Shown: positions 15,918 through 24,924 of the stretch, one piece after another
Numbering within the stretch: position 1 is the stretch's first letter
Layout of the letters: each line of letters opens with the position of its first letter
NCBI RefSeq assembly: GCF_021654655.1
Contig: NZ_AP025225.1
Coordinates: forward strand, 1 to 64,000
Direction: 5' to 3'
DNA from: Candidatus Hydrogenosomobacter endosymbioticus
Lineage (GTDB): Bacteria; Pseudomonadota; Alphaproteobacteria; Holosporales; GW7
Length of the DNA: 64,000 bases
Notes under the pieces: generated by a model
Told to the model about the DNA's origin: nothing
Databases searched by the model: none
What the model saw: the letters and a program-made list of their open reading frames with translations, nothing else
Program-made: the position numbers and the translations under genes

Positions 15918-16343
15918 ATGTGTGCTGAAATTTGTTTTTCTCAGGCGGAAAGCGGATGCGATGCTTCGGTCATAACGTCTGGTATAAACGAAGAGGCGAA
16001 AGCTCTTGGAGTAGCGAGCAGTTCTGAGCCGTTTTCTTTTTTCGTGAAAGATGATGGTGGAGCCGTAATTGCTGGGTGTAATGGGTATTTTGTTCATGGC
16101 TCTGCGTATACAGATCAGCTGTGGGTTGCGAAAGAATATCGTGGCAATGGGCTTGGAAGAATTGTAATGAATAAGGTCCACAAAGAAGGAATGGAACGCG
16201 GTTGTTGCATTGCTACAACTTCGACTATGAGCTTCAGGAATGTGGTGGGTTTTTACGAAAAGCTGGGATATGTTGTCGATTTTATACGAGATGGATATGC
16301 CAATGGCGCGAGGTGTATATTTTTGCTGAAGAAGCTCGCATAG
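15918..16343 (+). CDS. GNAT-family N-acetyltransferase
   Basis: Single GNAT domain of 141 residues. The acetyl-CoA pyrophosphate-binding loop is YRGNGLGR near residue 75, preceded by DQLWVAKE as the beta-4 strand and followed by FYEKLGYVVDF near 110, the typical beta-6/7 region. The start ATG at 15918 is close to the end of mtaB (68-base gap), so it could be co-transcribed. The substrate cannot be predicted; it is not clearly RimI. Confidence 0.85.
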   Translation: MCAEICFSQAESGCDASVITSGINEEAKALGVASSSEPFSFFVKDDGGAVIAGCNGYFVHGSAYTDQLWVAKEYRGNGLGRIVMNKVHKEGMERGCCIATTSTMSFRNVVGFYEKLGYVVDFIRDGYANGARCIFLLKKLA

Positions 16344-16460
16344 GTTGTTGTCCTTGTTGGCTTTTCTTACAGTTGCTGTTTGATGGGCGCGGGATAAAAG
16401 TCTGGAACTGGATCTTTATATATACTAGAATCCTTTAAATAGTTTTTGTTGGAATGTTTT

Positions 16461-17744
16461 GTGGCGATATATAGAAGTGATTTATTGAAAACTCTTGAAG
16501 ATCGTGGATTTATCTATCAAAGCGCAAATTCTGAAGAATTAGACGAAGCTTGCGTCAGTGGTTCTATATGCGGGTATGTTGGGTTTGATGCTACTGCGCA
16601 AAGCCTTCATGTTGGAAATTTGATGGTTATTATGATTGCGCGATGGATGCAGAAGTTTGGCCACAAGCCGGTTTTATTGATGGGCGGAGGCACAACGAAA
16701 ATAGGAGATCCTTCTGGTAAAGATAAAGAGCGCACAATGCTGGATGAGTCTCAAATAAACAACAATATAGACAACATAAAAAAAGTTTTTGCCAAAATGA
16801 TGGATTTCGAAGGCGAATGCTCTGCGAGGATAGTGAACAATGCCGACTGGCTAGATAAGCTTTTGTATATTCCTTTTTTGCGCGACATAGGGGTGCATTT
16901 TTCCGTCAATCGTATGCTGACGTTTGACAACGTTCGGCTTAGGCTAGAGCGTCAGCAAAACCTAAGCTTCATAGAATTCAACTATATGCTTTTGCAGTCA
17001 TACGATTTTTTAAAGCTTAATCGAGAATACGGATGTGTACTTCAGTTTGGAGGAGCTGATCAGTATGGGAATATAGTGTGCGGTATAGACCTTGTACGCA
17101 AGGTTTTGGGAAAAACTGTCTACGGCTTTACGTGCCCTCTTCTTACTACTTCTAGCGGAACGAAAATGGGAAAGAGCGAAGGTAGGCCCATATGGCTCGA
17201 TAGTGATTTGCTCAGCCCATACGAATATTGGCAATTTTGGAGAAACGTTTCCGATGCTGACGTGGTACGGTTTCTTAAAATTTATACATTTCTTCCCATC
17301 GGAGAGATTGAAGAGCTGGAAAAAATGGTTGGATCGTCTGGTATCAACGAAGCTAAGGTTATACTTGCGGATGAGGCTACAGCTATACTGCATGGGAAAG
17401 AAGTTCTTCCTTCGATTCATGAGAACGCAGAGTTTGCGTTTAAAGGGGGCGCAGCAGGAGCTGCTTCTGCTGGGGGGCTCCCGTTTGCACGAACTTCATT
17501 AGAGCAAGTAGAAAGCGGACTATTAGTTACAGATGCTCTCACCTCGCTTGGATTTGCTCAGTCGAAAAGTGCTGCTAGGCAATATGTGCGTGACCGAGCC
17601 GTCAGTGTAAACGATAGAGTTGTGGTGTCAGAATTAGCAACCGTCTCGAGCGCAGATTTCGTGAAAGAGACATCTTCCGAGAAGCTATGTGCAAAAATTT
17701 CTGTTGGAAAAAAGAAGCACGGTCTGATTTATCTTGATTCATAA
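16461..17744 (+). CDS. tyrS: Tyrosyl-tRNA synthetase
   Basis: Class I synthetase for tRNA-Tyr. CGYVGFDATAQSLHVGN carries the HIGH-like HVGN near residue 47, YMLLQSYDF and FGGADQYGNI the tyrosine pocket, and TKMGKSEG near 235 the KMSKS-like loop. An S4 RNA-binding domain occupies the C-terminus (ARQYVRDRAVSVNDRVV). The likely start is GTG at 16461 (about 427 residues); a TTG at 16446 is in frame, and neither has a strong ribosome-binding site. The region around residues 340-350 has a short Ala/Gly-rich patch, a probable linker before the S4 domain. Confidence 0.96.
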   Translation: MAIYRSDLLKTLEDRGFIYQSANSEELDEACVSGSICGYVGFDATAQSLHVGNLMVIMIARWMQKFGHKPVLLMGGGTTKIGDPSGKDKERTMLDESQINNNIDNIKKVFAKMMDFEGECSARIVNNADWLDKLLYIPFLRDIGVHFSVNRMLTFDNVRLRLERQQNLSFIEFNYMLLQSYDFLKLNREYGCVLQFGGADQYGNIVCGIDLVRKVLGKTVYGFTCPLLTTSSGTKMGKSEGRPIWLDSDLLSPYEYWQFWRNVSDADVVRFLKIYTFLPIGEIEELEKMVGSSGINEAKVILADEATAILHGKEVLPSIHENAEFAFKGGAAGAASAGGLPFARTSLEQVESGLLVTDALTSLGFAQSKSAARQYVRDRAVSVNDRVVVSELATVSSADFVKETSSEKLCAKISVGKKKHGLIYLDS

Positions 17745-17822
17745 TTTTTTGCCTATTTTTTAACAAGCGTAGGTGCTGTAATTGCGCTCATATTTGAATA
17801 ATTTCTTCTCATAGGCTTTAAT

Positions 17823-19145
17823 ATGTCTTTAATGCTATCGCAATGGTTGGGAGGTATGTGGAAATTTACTCAAGTAGCAATTCGCGTTTCTCGTTTTGTC
17901 CATATCGCTTCTCTCGGATTTTCTAGCGGGGTTCCGTTTTACGTAATAGCTTCTGTCATATCTTTATGGCTTGCCGATTGTGGCGTGAGCAAAAAGATGA
18001 TAGGAATTTTTTCTATTGCCTCTGTTCCATATGCGTTTCGAATATTTATAGGGCCAGTTATTGATTCTGTGCGAATTCCGTTTTTGCCTTTTGGGAAGAG
18101 AAAAAACTGGGCACTGATTGCTCAGTTTATGGTAGCATCAGGGCTTGTTTCGATGAGCTTTTTAGACCCAGTATCGCAACTGTGGCGGCTGTTTTGTGTA
18201 TGTATGTTCATTGCTATGTCTGCTGCATGTATGGATACAGCCCTTGAAGCTTATCGCATAGAGTTTACTATTAGTAAAAAATTAGCTTTAAACTTGAAAC
18301 CTCATGCATACCAGTTTTCTTCAGCAGGAGTTGCCATGGTCGGAGCTAGAATTGGTATGTGGAGCGTTGGAGTGATTGCGCTGTCTTCTGCTCATTATTT
18401 TTCCTGGGCCGTCGCTTTTAGAGTGATCGCGCTTCTTATGCTTGCATGTGCGGCGTCTCTGTTGTTTGGAGAGGAGCCCGAATTTAATCCCTCAAGCACG
18501 CGAGCTACAAACAGGTTTATAAATATTTTTACATCTATAAAAGATAGCTTTTGTCATTTTTATATAAACGGAAGCATTGCTCGTATAATTGTAGCGATAA
18601 TTTCGTATAAGGTTTTGTCTATGGTTTTTATTCGTGAAATGTGGAGCCCGTTTTTGATTGAATCTGGATACACGAAAATGGAAATAGCGGCTATAGACAA
18701 AAATATTGGTACAGTTGCAGCTATAATTGGTGTTAGTGCCTGCGCGTATATTGTGACAGTAATGCGTGTTCGCGCTCAGATTGTTTTGCTTTTAGCGCTG
18801 CACGCTGTGCTGACGGTGCTGCTGATTGCTCATTGTTACTGCGGCAGAAACTTTGCTCTTCTTGTGGCGTGCATAGTGATGAAGCAGCTGGTTGGTGGAA
18901 TAGGAGCTGCTGGAGGGGCGGGGTATATCGCGTCAATTTGTTTTCCTCCTAATACCGCCGTTCAACATTCCATATTTTCTTCTGTAAGTGCTGCAGTTAG
19001 AGTGGCTGTAAGCGTGTTTGCTGGATTTTGTGCGGATAATCTTTCATGGCAGAAGTTTTTTATGGTTAGTTTCGTCATATGCGCTATATCATCGGTTTTT
19101 GCTATGCGCAGCGTATTCCCAGAAACTATAAAGGCTCAACGCTAG
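17823..19145 (+). CDS. AmpG-like MFS transporter
   Basis: Integral inner-membrane carrier of 440 residues with about 12 membrane segments. The N-terminal pattern GFSSGVPFYV...W-L-A-D-x-G-V-S-K-K-x-I-G-I-F-S followed by a G-P-V-I-D-S motif and FGKRKNWALIAQ matches AmpG permeases, which import GlcNAc-anhydroMurNAc muropeptides for peptidoglycan recycling. Intracellular alphaproteobacteria often carry several AmpG-like paralogues whose substrates are unknown, so muropeptide transport is plausible but not shown. NagZ (22783) could act on the imported sugar. Confidence 0.8.
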   Translation: MSLMLSQWLGGMWKFTQVAIRVSRFVHIASLGFSSGVPFYVIASVISLWLADCGVSKKMIGIFSIASVPYAFRIFIGPVIDSVRIPFLPFGKRKNWALIAQFMVASGLVSMSFLDPVSQLWRLFCVCMFIAMSAACMDTALEAYRIEFTISKKLALNLKPHAYQFSSAGVAMVGARIGMWSVGVIALSSAHYFSWAVAFRVIALLMLACAASLLFGEEPEFNPSSTRATNRFINIFTSIKDSFCHFYINGSIARIIVAIISYKVLSMVFIREMWSPFLIESGYTKMEIAAIDKNIGTVAAIIGVSACAYIVTVMRVRAQIVLLLALHAVLTVLLIAHCYCGRNFALLVACIVMKQLVGGIGAAGGAGYIASICFPPNTAVQHSIFSSVSAAVRVAVSVFAGFCADNLSWQKFFMVSFVICAISSVFAMRSVFPETIKAQR

Positions 19146-19201
19146 CATTACATTAAAAATACAGTAAAATTTTTAGCTAGTATAAATGTTAAGAAAATTG
19201 T

Positions 19202-20155
19202 TTATAAATCGTAAACCTTGCCCAAAAACTCTTTTACCTGAAGAGCTGCTATGCACCCGTAACCAGCTGCAACGACAGCTTGTCTGAATTGCTCATTCAT
19301 AACATCCCCAGCAGCAAAGACGCCATCGATATTCGTAGAACATGTACAAGATTTCGTCGCTATATACCCGCTATTAGTTACCTCGATATGATTGTTGAAT
19401 ATTCCTGAGTTTGGAGTTCTTCCTATGGCAATGAATACCCCTGATGTTTCTATGCTGGATTCAGCTCCAGTTTTTATGTTCTTGATTTTTGCTCCTGTAA
19501 CCTTCTTTGGTGAGTGGGAACCATGTATTTCTAGAACAACTGAATCCCACACCATTTTCACATTGCTTTTATCAAAAAGTCTATTCTGAAGAGCGATCTC
19601 AGCTCTGAGTGAGTTTCGCCTGTGAATGAGCGTAACACTTTTTGCATGGCCGCTTAAAAACAAAGCATCTTCCACTGCTGTGTTTCCGCCCCCAACGACA
19701 ATAACATCTTTTCCTCGAAAGAAAAAACCGTCGCATACTGCGCAGCCAGAAACACCATATCCCAAAAATTCCATTTCACCAGGTATGTCGAGCCAATTTG
19801 CAGATGCTCCAGTTGCTATTATCACGGACTTTGCTCTGTATGCGGAAGACTTTCCCTTGCACAGAAATGGGCGAGCAGAAAAATCCACCGCTTCTATGAT
19901 GTCGTCGAGTATAGTTGTGCCATAACGTGCGGCCTGTTCTCGCATATCTTTCATTAGCTCGCGGCTTCTGATGGGATCCTTAAACCCAGGGTAATTTTCT
20001 ATGTCTTCTGTAAGTGTCAGCTGTCCTCCAGGCTGATTTCCGCTTATCAACAGCACCTCTATGGCAGATCTGGACGCATATATGGCGGCGGTATACCCCG
20101 CTGGTCCGCTTCCAATAACAAGAAGATCTGTTTCTATAGAGTTATGAAGAGTCAT
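19202..20155 (-). CDS. trxB: Thioredoxin reductase
   Basis: FAD/NADPH enzyme that reduces thioredoxin, 317 residues. The FAD-binding GSGPAGYTAAIYASR is near residues 14-28, the redox-active pair is CAVC near 136-139, the NADPH loop is GGGNTAVEDA near 155, and the second FAD block is GVFAAGDVMNEQFRQAVVAAGYG near the C-terminus. Start ATG 20155 follows AGGAG at a good distance. It is convergent with the AmpG-like gene, with only 56 bases between them. It is separated from tRNA-Phe by 138 bases. Confidence 0.97.
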   Translation of the reverse strand: MTLHNSIETDLLVIGSGPAGYTAAIYASRSAIEVLLISGNQPGGQLTLTEDIENYPGFKDPIRSRELMKDMREQAARYGTTILDDIIEAVDFSARPFLCKGKSSAYRAKSVIIATGASANWLDIPGEMEFLGYGVSGCAVCDGFFFRGKDVIVVGGGNTAVEDALFLSGHAKSVTLIHRRNSLRAEIALQNRLFDKSNVKMVWDSVVLEIHGSHSPKKVTGAKIKNIKTGAESSIETSGVFIAIGRTPNSGIFNNHIEVTNSGYIATKSCTCSTNIDGVFAAGDVMNEQFRQAVVAAGYGCIAALQVKEFLGKVYDL

Positions 20156-20293
20156 AATAGAGGCTCCTTTTTGATACTAACTTTTTTCTGGTTTAGTAAA
20201 TAACCTTCCGCTATGTTTACAACTAACGGCAAACAGTATGCAAACACAGCCATCAACCGCAACTATGTAAATAAATACAATTTTACGGGGAAG

Positions 20294-20366
20294 TGCCCAG
20301 AGCCGGAATTGAACCAGCGACACGTAGATTTTCAGTCTACTGCTCTACCAACTGAGCTATCTGGGC
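20294..20366 (-). tRNA. tRNA-Phe (GAA)
   Basis: 73-nt cloverleaf on the minus strand. Acceptor GCCCAGA pairs with TCTGGGC, the D-arm is GCTCAGTTGGTAGAGC, the anticodon loop CTGAAAA gives anticodon GAA, and the T-loop is TTCAATT. The discriminator base is A. The 3' CCA is not encoded (the flanking bases are CTT), in contrast to the tRNA-Ser at 49683. Confidence 0.97.
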
Positions 20367-20869
20367 AAGAACGAGGCGTAGCCCGCACTAACAAAATACT
20401 AATTGACAGTTTCTGGAAAATCAATAGCCCAGAGCTATACTTAATGGTTGTCTAAAAATCGATGTTTGAGAATATGCGCTTTATGTCATATAAAGTTTGA
20501 CTCTGTTCACAAAACAGCTCCAGCAAACAAAGTTGTTTTGTGTAGAATTTTTTACAGAGCTCTGCAAAGATTTCTATAAAAAGCGATTTTTGTTTAGTGG
20601 TCTTGCGGTAAGTGTTATTTAAACATAAATGTACGCAAAGCACGGTGAGAAGGATGATAGACATGCGGGAACCCAGCTCTGCTCCAGATTTTCCCGTTTT
20701 CTATTGTTGCTTGTAAGCTTACGCGCGGTGCGTTCTCGTGTATATAATAAAACAAAAAAACCGGCCCCCAAAGATAGAGAGCCGATTTCGGAAAAAAGAC
20801 TCTATCCCCGCACACGAACAGGCTAGACTATTGTCTGCCTGCAAGTGTAGCGGATGCTGAACTAAATAA
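20367..20869. other. Intergenic region between tRNA-Phe and the OMP gene
   Basis: About 500 bases with no convincing gene on either strand. It holds the probable terminator of the outer-membrane protein gene (20754-20791) and, presumably, the tRNA-Phe promoter, which could not be pinned down. A TATAAT word occurs near 20742, without a convincing -35 partner. Confidence 0.4.
20754..20791 (-). terminator. Possible terminator of the OMP gene
   Basis: On the minus strand a stem of about five pairs (TCGGC with GCCGG, the outer pair being T-G) with a long loop is followed by seven T residues, about 80 bases after the OMP stop codon. A second short palindrome, CCGATTTCGG, overlaps its base. The stem is modest, so confidence is limited. 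Confidence 0.4.
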
Positions 20870-21751
20870 TTACATAGCCCTGCAGGTTGGGAACTTGTAC
20901 TTCAAAGTAACCATTGCAGTCAAGATCGTGGAGCGAAGCTTCAAACGAGCCTTCTGATCAAACATATTGGCAAATTTCTTAGATTCTTTTCTTCCAAACG
21001 AAACAGTGCTCTCTAGACCTGCGACGATGTTGTTGGTCAAATTGGTTTCAAAACCTCCACCAAACTGAGCATAATTGATCCAAATCGAACCACCTCTGTT
21101 CTTCTTACTCATATTCCAGCTCTTCTTCGCTAAAGGACTAGCATTCCTGATTGCTGCGTTGACTATTTTCATATCGTGAATTTCCCAACCAGCGAGCACG
21201 TATAGCAAAGTGTTATTGTTGACAATTCCACCAAGACGTACACCAGCGAGGAAAGACCCGCGATCCTGCATCCTGCACCTTCCGCTCACAACATTCAGCA
21301 AAGACTGTCCGGCTTGGTTAACTAGCACTACAGAAGGCATAGAGCTGTGCGCGCCATTAACGCTTCCGCCAGCAAAAAAACCTGTAACAATTGGAGAGTT
21401 TCTTAATTTGCAATCGAAACCAAACTTAAGCTGAAACGCAGGTGACAAAATTGTCCCAGAAAGATTTTTCCCAATTTTGTTATAGTACAACTGCTCTATA
21501 GAAGACGCCTCGCTCTGAGAATACGAATAGTTGTGGTTATCAAGCAGGGTTGACATATCGACAGCGTTCTTGAAAGATTGTTTCACTTTATTAGACGCAA
21601 GTCCGACACCGAGACCAACATATCCGCCGGAGCTAAAAGTCGTAGACGACTGTTGGGCGCCAGACATGATGTCCTGGTCGGCAGCGAAGGCTGCAATTCC
21701 AGATACAGAAGCTGCAAGAGCAGCGCAGAGCATACCAATTTTCAAATTCAT
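20870..21751 (-). CDS. Outer-membrane beta-barrel protein
   Basis: 293 residues with a clear signal peptide (cleavage after A-F-A-A near residue 23). Thereafter come alternating hydrophobic and polar strands with Gly and aromatic girdles, for example GGYVGLGVGLASN near 42, LKFGFDC, GVRLGGIVNNNTLLYVLAGWE and FGGGFETNLTNNIVAGLESTVSF, ending in V-T-L-K-Y-K-F before a short tail. This is the pattern of small OmpA-like or surface-antigen barrels. The start codon is preceded by a strong AAGGAGA. Such proteins are usually abundant surface proteins of intracellular alphaproteobacteria. It is divergent from the SPOR gene. Function beyond barrel formation cannot be stated. Confidence 0.82.
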   Translation of the reverse strand: MNLKIGMLCAALAASVSGIAAFAADQDIMSGAQQSSTTFSSGGYVGLGVGLASNKVKQSFKNAVDMSTLLDNHNYSYSQSEASSIEQLYYNKIGKNLSGTILSPAFQLKFGFDCKLRNSPIVTGFFAGGSVNGAHSSMPSVVLVNQAGQSLLNVVSGRCRMQDRGSFLAGVRLGGIVNNNTLLYVLAGWEIHDMKIVNAAIRNASPLAKKSWNMSKKNRGGSIWINYAQFGGGFETNLTNNIVAGLESTVSFGRKESKKFANMFDQKARLKLRSTILTAMVTLKYKFPTCRAM

Positions 21752-21923
21752 AAAATTTCTCCTTTAAAACAACAACAGTAACAAACAAGACTACTGTGCG
21801 TATTGCTCAGTGATTTCACAATGACAGGACAAAAAAATCAATCCATTTCTAAAAAACGGAAAAAATTTTATCTGGAGTTGCTTTTTTGCAACAGTAAACG
21901 CAAAGCTTAGGTTGGAGTTGAAC

Positions 21924-22799
21924 TTGAAAAATTCATATCTTGAATATAATGGAACAAAGGATAAAATCATAGTATACGTGCTAAATGGTGATTTTGTGAG
22001 AAAGAAAAAGGGCGGTCTGTCAAAAGGAAAATCTGGAGCCTCGCTGAACAACTTAGTTAACTATATAAAACTGTTCTTCTCTGTTTTTGGAGCGGGTGCG
22101 TTTTTGTATGTGGGATACAAATTTTTGTTTTCTAGTGACGGAAATATTGCTGCGTTGCCGCCGATAGTGCGCGGACCGTCGGAACCTATAAGGATAAAAA
22201 TCCAGAATAAGAAAAATGGAGAGGAAGCGGCATCAAAATACGTGTATCGTCAAATAGAGAAAAAGTTTAAAGAGGGAGGGGCTCCTGAGAGGCTTCTTCC
22301 ACCTTCTGAGGAGCCGATAGTAAAGGAGCGTATAGATGAAAAGCAAAAGGGCAAGGAATCTTACGCCGCTCAGAATGAACCTGTTCATAGCGCGAAAACG
22401 TCTGGAAAAGGGACGGATGAAGCGCTTCCGAATGACGAAACAGATGTGTCTGATTCTGTAGACAGTATACTGAACAAGCAAAGTGAAACTCTTACTGGAA
22501 AAGCTTCTGGCGATGAAGATTCGTTGCGTTTCGCTGGGTTATTTTCTGAGAATGGGAAAGTTATGGCGAAAATTGGATATGCCAGCAAATCTATTTCTGA
22601 TGCTAAGTCTCAATGGAAAAAAATCGAGAAACTATTGCCAAAAAAGGTTGATTTCCCAGCGCCGTCTTTTGTGAAAGTGAATAAAAAGGGTAGAAACTTC
22701 TATTTTATCGTGATAAAAAGATTTAAGTCTAGAAAAGAGGTTGATCTTCTTAATTCTTACTTATCTAAAAAAGGAGTTAGCTGTGTTTGTGTGCAATAG
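21924..22799 (+). CDS. SPOR-domain cell-envelope protein
   Basis: About 291 residues; likely start TTG 21924, six bases after GGAG. A cytoplasmic N-terminus of about 45 residues is followed by one transmembrane helix (residues 46-70), a long charged Pro/Glu/Lys-rich linker and a C-terminal domain of about 75 residues. That domain has the SPOR pattern: a start on the first beta strand, then K-G-R-N-F-Y-F-I-V-I, F-K-S-R-K-E-V and a final short helix and strand. SPOR domains bind denuded peptidoglycan at division sites. The neighbour is nagZ, overlapping by 17 bases; a SPOR gene directly before nagZ is a common alphaproteobacterial arrangement, which supports the call. Confidence 0.75.
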   Translation: MKNSYLEYNGTKDKIIVYVLNGDFVRKKKGGLSKGKSGASLNNLVNYIKLFFSVFGAGAFLYVGYKFLFSSDGNIAALPPIVRGPSEPIRIKIQNKKNGEEAASKYVYRQIEKKFKEGGAPERLLPPSEEPIVKERIDEKQKGKESYAAQNEPVHSAKTSGKGTDEALPNDETDVSDSVDSILNKQSETLTGKASGDEDSLRFAGLFSENGKVMAKIGYASKSISDAKSQWKKIEKLLPKKVDFPAPSFVKVNKKGRNFYFIVIKRFKSRKEVDLLNSYLSKKGVSCVCVQ

Positions 22800-23727
22800 G
22801 CCGGTGCTGCCTGTAATTTTTGGGGTTGCTGGTGAAGAAATTTCGGTTGAAGAGGCTGCTTTTTTCAAAAAGTATCCTCCAGCTGGATTTATTCTTTTTA
22901 AGAGAAACATATCTAAAGAAGAAAAGGTGAGGTCGCTTACAACTGCTATGAAAGAAATATCCGAAGAAGAAAGTATACCAATTCTTATAGATGAGGAAGG
23001 CGGAGACGTATCTAGGATAAAAGATCTGGAGGGCGCCCCGATTGGTAGGATTGTAAGTGAATATGAAAACTCTGCTTCTACGATCGAAGAGGCGGCATCT
23101 TTATGCGAGTCCAGTTACAAATCTATAGGGGAATTTTTGATTTCTCTTGGAGTGTCCGTTAATTGCGCTCCAGTGCTAGACGTGAAAGGGCCTGATACAT
23201 ATAGCAGTTTCAAAAACAGGTGTTTCAGCAGCGACAGTTCAACTGTCTCTTTGCTTGGTGCGGCTGCTATGAGAGGGCTTAAAACTGCCGGCTGCGTTTC
23301 TGTTATGAAGCATCTTCCTGGGTATGGTAGCTCCAGAAGCGACAGTCATTTAAAGTCAACAGTTATAGATAGTTTGCCAGATGGGCATATGTTTGCTTTT
23401 AAGAGATGTTCTGGAGAATGGCAGTGGGGTATGAGCTCGCATCCGATATTTCTGTCTATAGATAAGGAGCATAGCGCAACGTTTTCGAAAATAGTTGTTA
23501 ATGAAGTTATACGCCGTCAGATTGGGTTTGATGGTTTTTTGCTTACGGATGATCTATGCATGGGGGCTCTTCATGCTTATAGCATGTGTGATAGGATAGA
23601 GATGTCTCTTGAGTCTGGACACGACTGCGCCCTTGTGTGTAGCGGCAGTTTACGTGATTTGGAAAAAGCGGTCGAAGGAATCCCTTTTATGTCCGATAGA
23701 TCTGTTGAGAGAATGATAAGTGTATAA
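22783..23727 (+). CDS. nagZ: Beta-N-acetylhexosaminidase NagZ
   Basis: Glycoside hydrolase family 3 enzyme that removes GlcNAc from GlcNAc-anhydroMurNAc during peptidoglycan recycling. The block KHLPGYG then SDSH near residue 184-197 carries the conserved catalytic-loop His; the usual PGHG reads PGYG here. LLTDDLCMGAL near 250 contains the nucleophile Asp. IDEEGGDVSR near 72 is the usual substrate-site block. Start GTG 22783 sits six bases after AAGGAG and overlaps the SPOR gene, so coupling is likely. Length, about 314 residues, is normal. scpA/scpB, which often follow in alphaproteobacteria, are absent. Confidence 0.92.
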   Translation: MFVCNRPVLPVIFGVAGEEISVEEAAFFKKYPPAGFILFKRNISKEEKVRSLTTAMKEISEEESIPILIDEEGGDVSRIKDLEGAPIGRIVSEYENSASTIEEAASLCESSYKSIGEFLISLGVSVNCAPVLDVKGPDTYSSFKNRCFSSDSSTVSLLGAAAMRGLKTAGCVSVMKHLPGYGSSRSDSHLKSTVIDSLPDGHMFAFKRCSGEWQWGMSSHPIFLSIDKEHSATFSKIVVNEVIRRQIGFDGFLLTDDLCMGALHAYSMCDRIEMSLESGHDCALVCSGSLRDLEKAVEGIPFMSDRSVERMISV

Positions 23728-23839
23728 GAGTGTGCTTATATAACGTACATATTGTGAATTCAGCTGCGATATCATTTGCTGAGGAAAGGGACGCAGCGCT
23801 GTTGCTGGGTATATGTGTGTGGTGTTTCTGGAGTTTTGT

Positions 23840-24787
23840 CTAGGCCATTGCTGAAAACGCGGCTTTTATAGACTCTGCCAGTTTTTGTGTACACGATATC
23901 ACGCTAATCTTGCGGCGGTTTATGCATGCCTCACTGACAGAGTTGATGCTGTTGCTCAGAGAAAGTGCGCTTATTTGAGACATTTCTATTTTGTCCAAGA
24001 GATTATTGCTAAGGTTCGTAGCGTGTGTCACAACAGCTCCGATATTCTTGGCTCCGGCGTTGTATAAAGTTGTGGACGTTTCGAGAAGAGTAGCCCCGGA
24101 ATCAAGGATATCATCTATTATAATGCACTTTTTCTCTTGAACATTTTCTCCTAGGTCTATTTTTATTTTATTGCCTGGCAGGCGTGTTTTTTTACACGCA
24201 ACAAACATTGATCCGAATGTTTTTGCAATATTTTTTGTGTATGCCGCTCTTCCACGGTCTGGAGAAACAAACGTAATTTCTGAAAGATCTGTAATGTTGG
24301 AGTGTGCGGCATGTTTGTCTATCATAAAGTCTGGATCGACAGAGACTAGCCTATTTGAACGCAGAGCTGTTAAGTTTTTATTGTGTATGTGAAGTGTTAT
24401 TATCTTGTCGGCGCCGCATATGTTAAGCAAGTTGGCGACCGTGTTGGATGCGGAAAATTCACTGCCTAGAGGATGGCAATCTTGTCGTGAACAGCACAGG
24501 TATGGCACGCATACCAGCACGGTTTTTGCACCGATGGATTTTGCCGCATTAACTGTAAAAAGGGTTTTTATGAGGAAATTGTTGGGCGTATCGTCGAGCG
24601 GAGCTACGATGCAAACATTGCTCCTATACAAAGCTCTCCAATCGGCAGCTACGTATATTTCTCCATTGGGGAAAGTATGCGAGCGAGTGAAAAGCATTGA
24701 TGCTCCGAGATATCTTCCTATGTTTTTTGAGAATTCTGCGCATGTATCCGAGGAGACCGCTATTATCGACATAGCCGTATTCGCCAT
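23840..24787 (-). CDS. prs: Ribose-phosphate pyrophosphokinase
   Basis: Makes PRPP from ribose-5-phosphate and ATP for nucleotide and NAD synthesis. FPNGEIYV near residue 40 corresponds to the F-x-D/N-G-E motif, PYLCCSRQD near 95 to the PRPP synthase flexible-loop motif with R-Q-D, and IIIDDILDSGATL near 220 to the PRPP-binding loop. Length is 315 residues, as expected. Other positions are quite divergent (for example a Cys-Cys in the RQD block), suggesting fast evolution. Convergent with nagZ. Confidence 0.9.
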   Translation of the reverse strand: MANTAMSIIAVSSDTCAEFSKNIGRYLGASMLFTRSHTFPNGEIYVAADWRALYRSNVCIVAPLDDTPNNFLIKTLFTVNAAKSIGAKTVLVCVPYLCCSRQDCHPLGSEFSASNTVANLLNICGADKIITLHIHNKNLTALRSNRLVSVDPDFMIDKHAAHSNITDLSEITFVSPDRGRAAYTKNIAKTFGSMFVACKKTRLPGNKIKIDLGENVQEKKCIIIDDILDSGATLLETSTTLYNAGAKNIGAVVTHATNLSNNLLDKIEMSQISALSLSNSINSVSEACINRRKISVISCTQKLAESIKAAFSAMA

Positions 24788-24924
24788 TTATTTTTAGACG
24801 ATGATACCAGAATTTATGATGCGTTTGCCCAAAATGACTGTGATTTTTTGCTCTGTTAATCAAATTTTCTCTGTTTGCATGGTATAGCTTTCCCAATTGC
24901 GCTTAAAAATGCCAATTAAGGAAA

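Noticed and set aside
23781-23800. GAGGAAAG word recalling RNase P RNA
   Set aside because: The gap is only 112 bases and the rest of the conserved core is missing.
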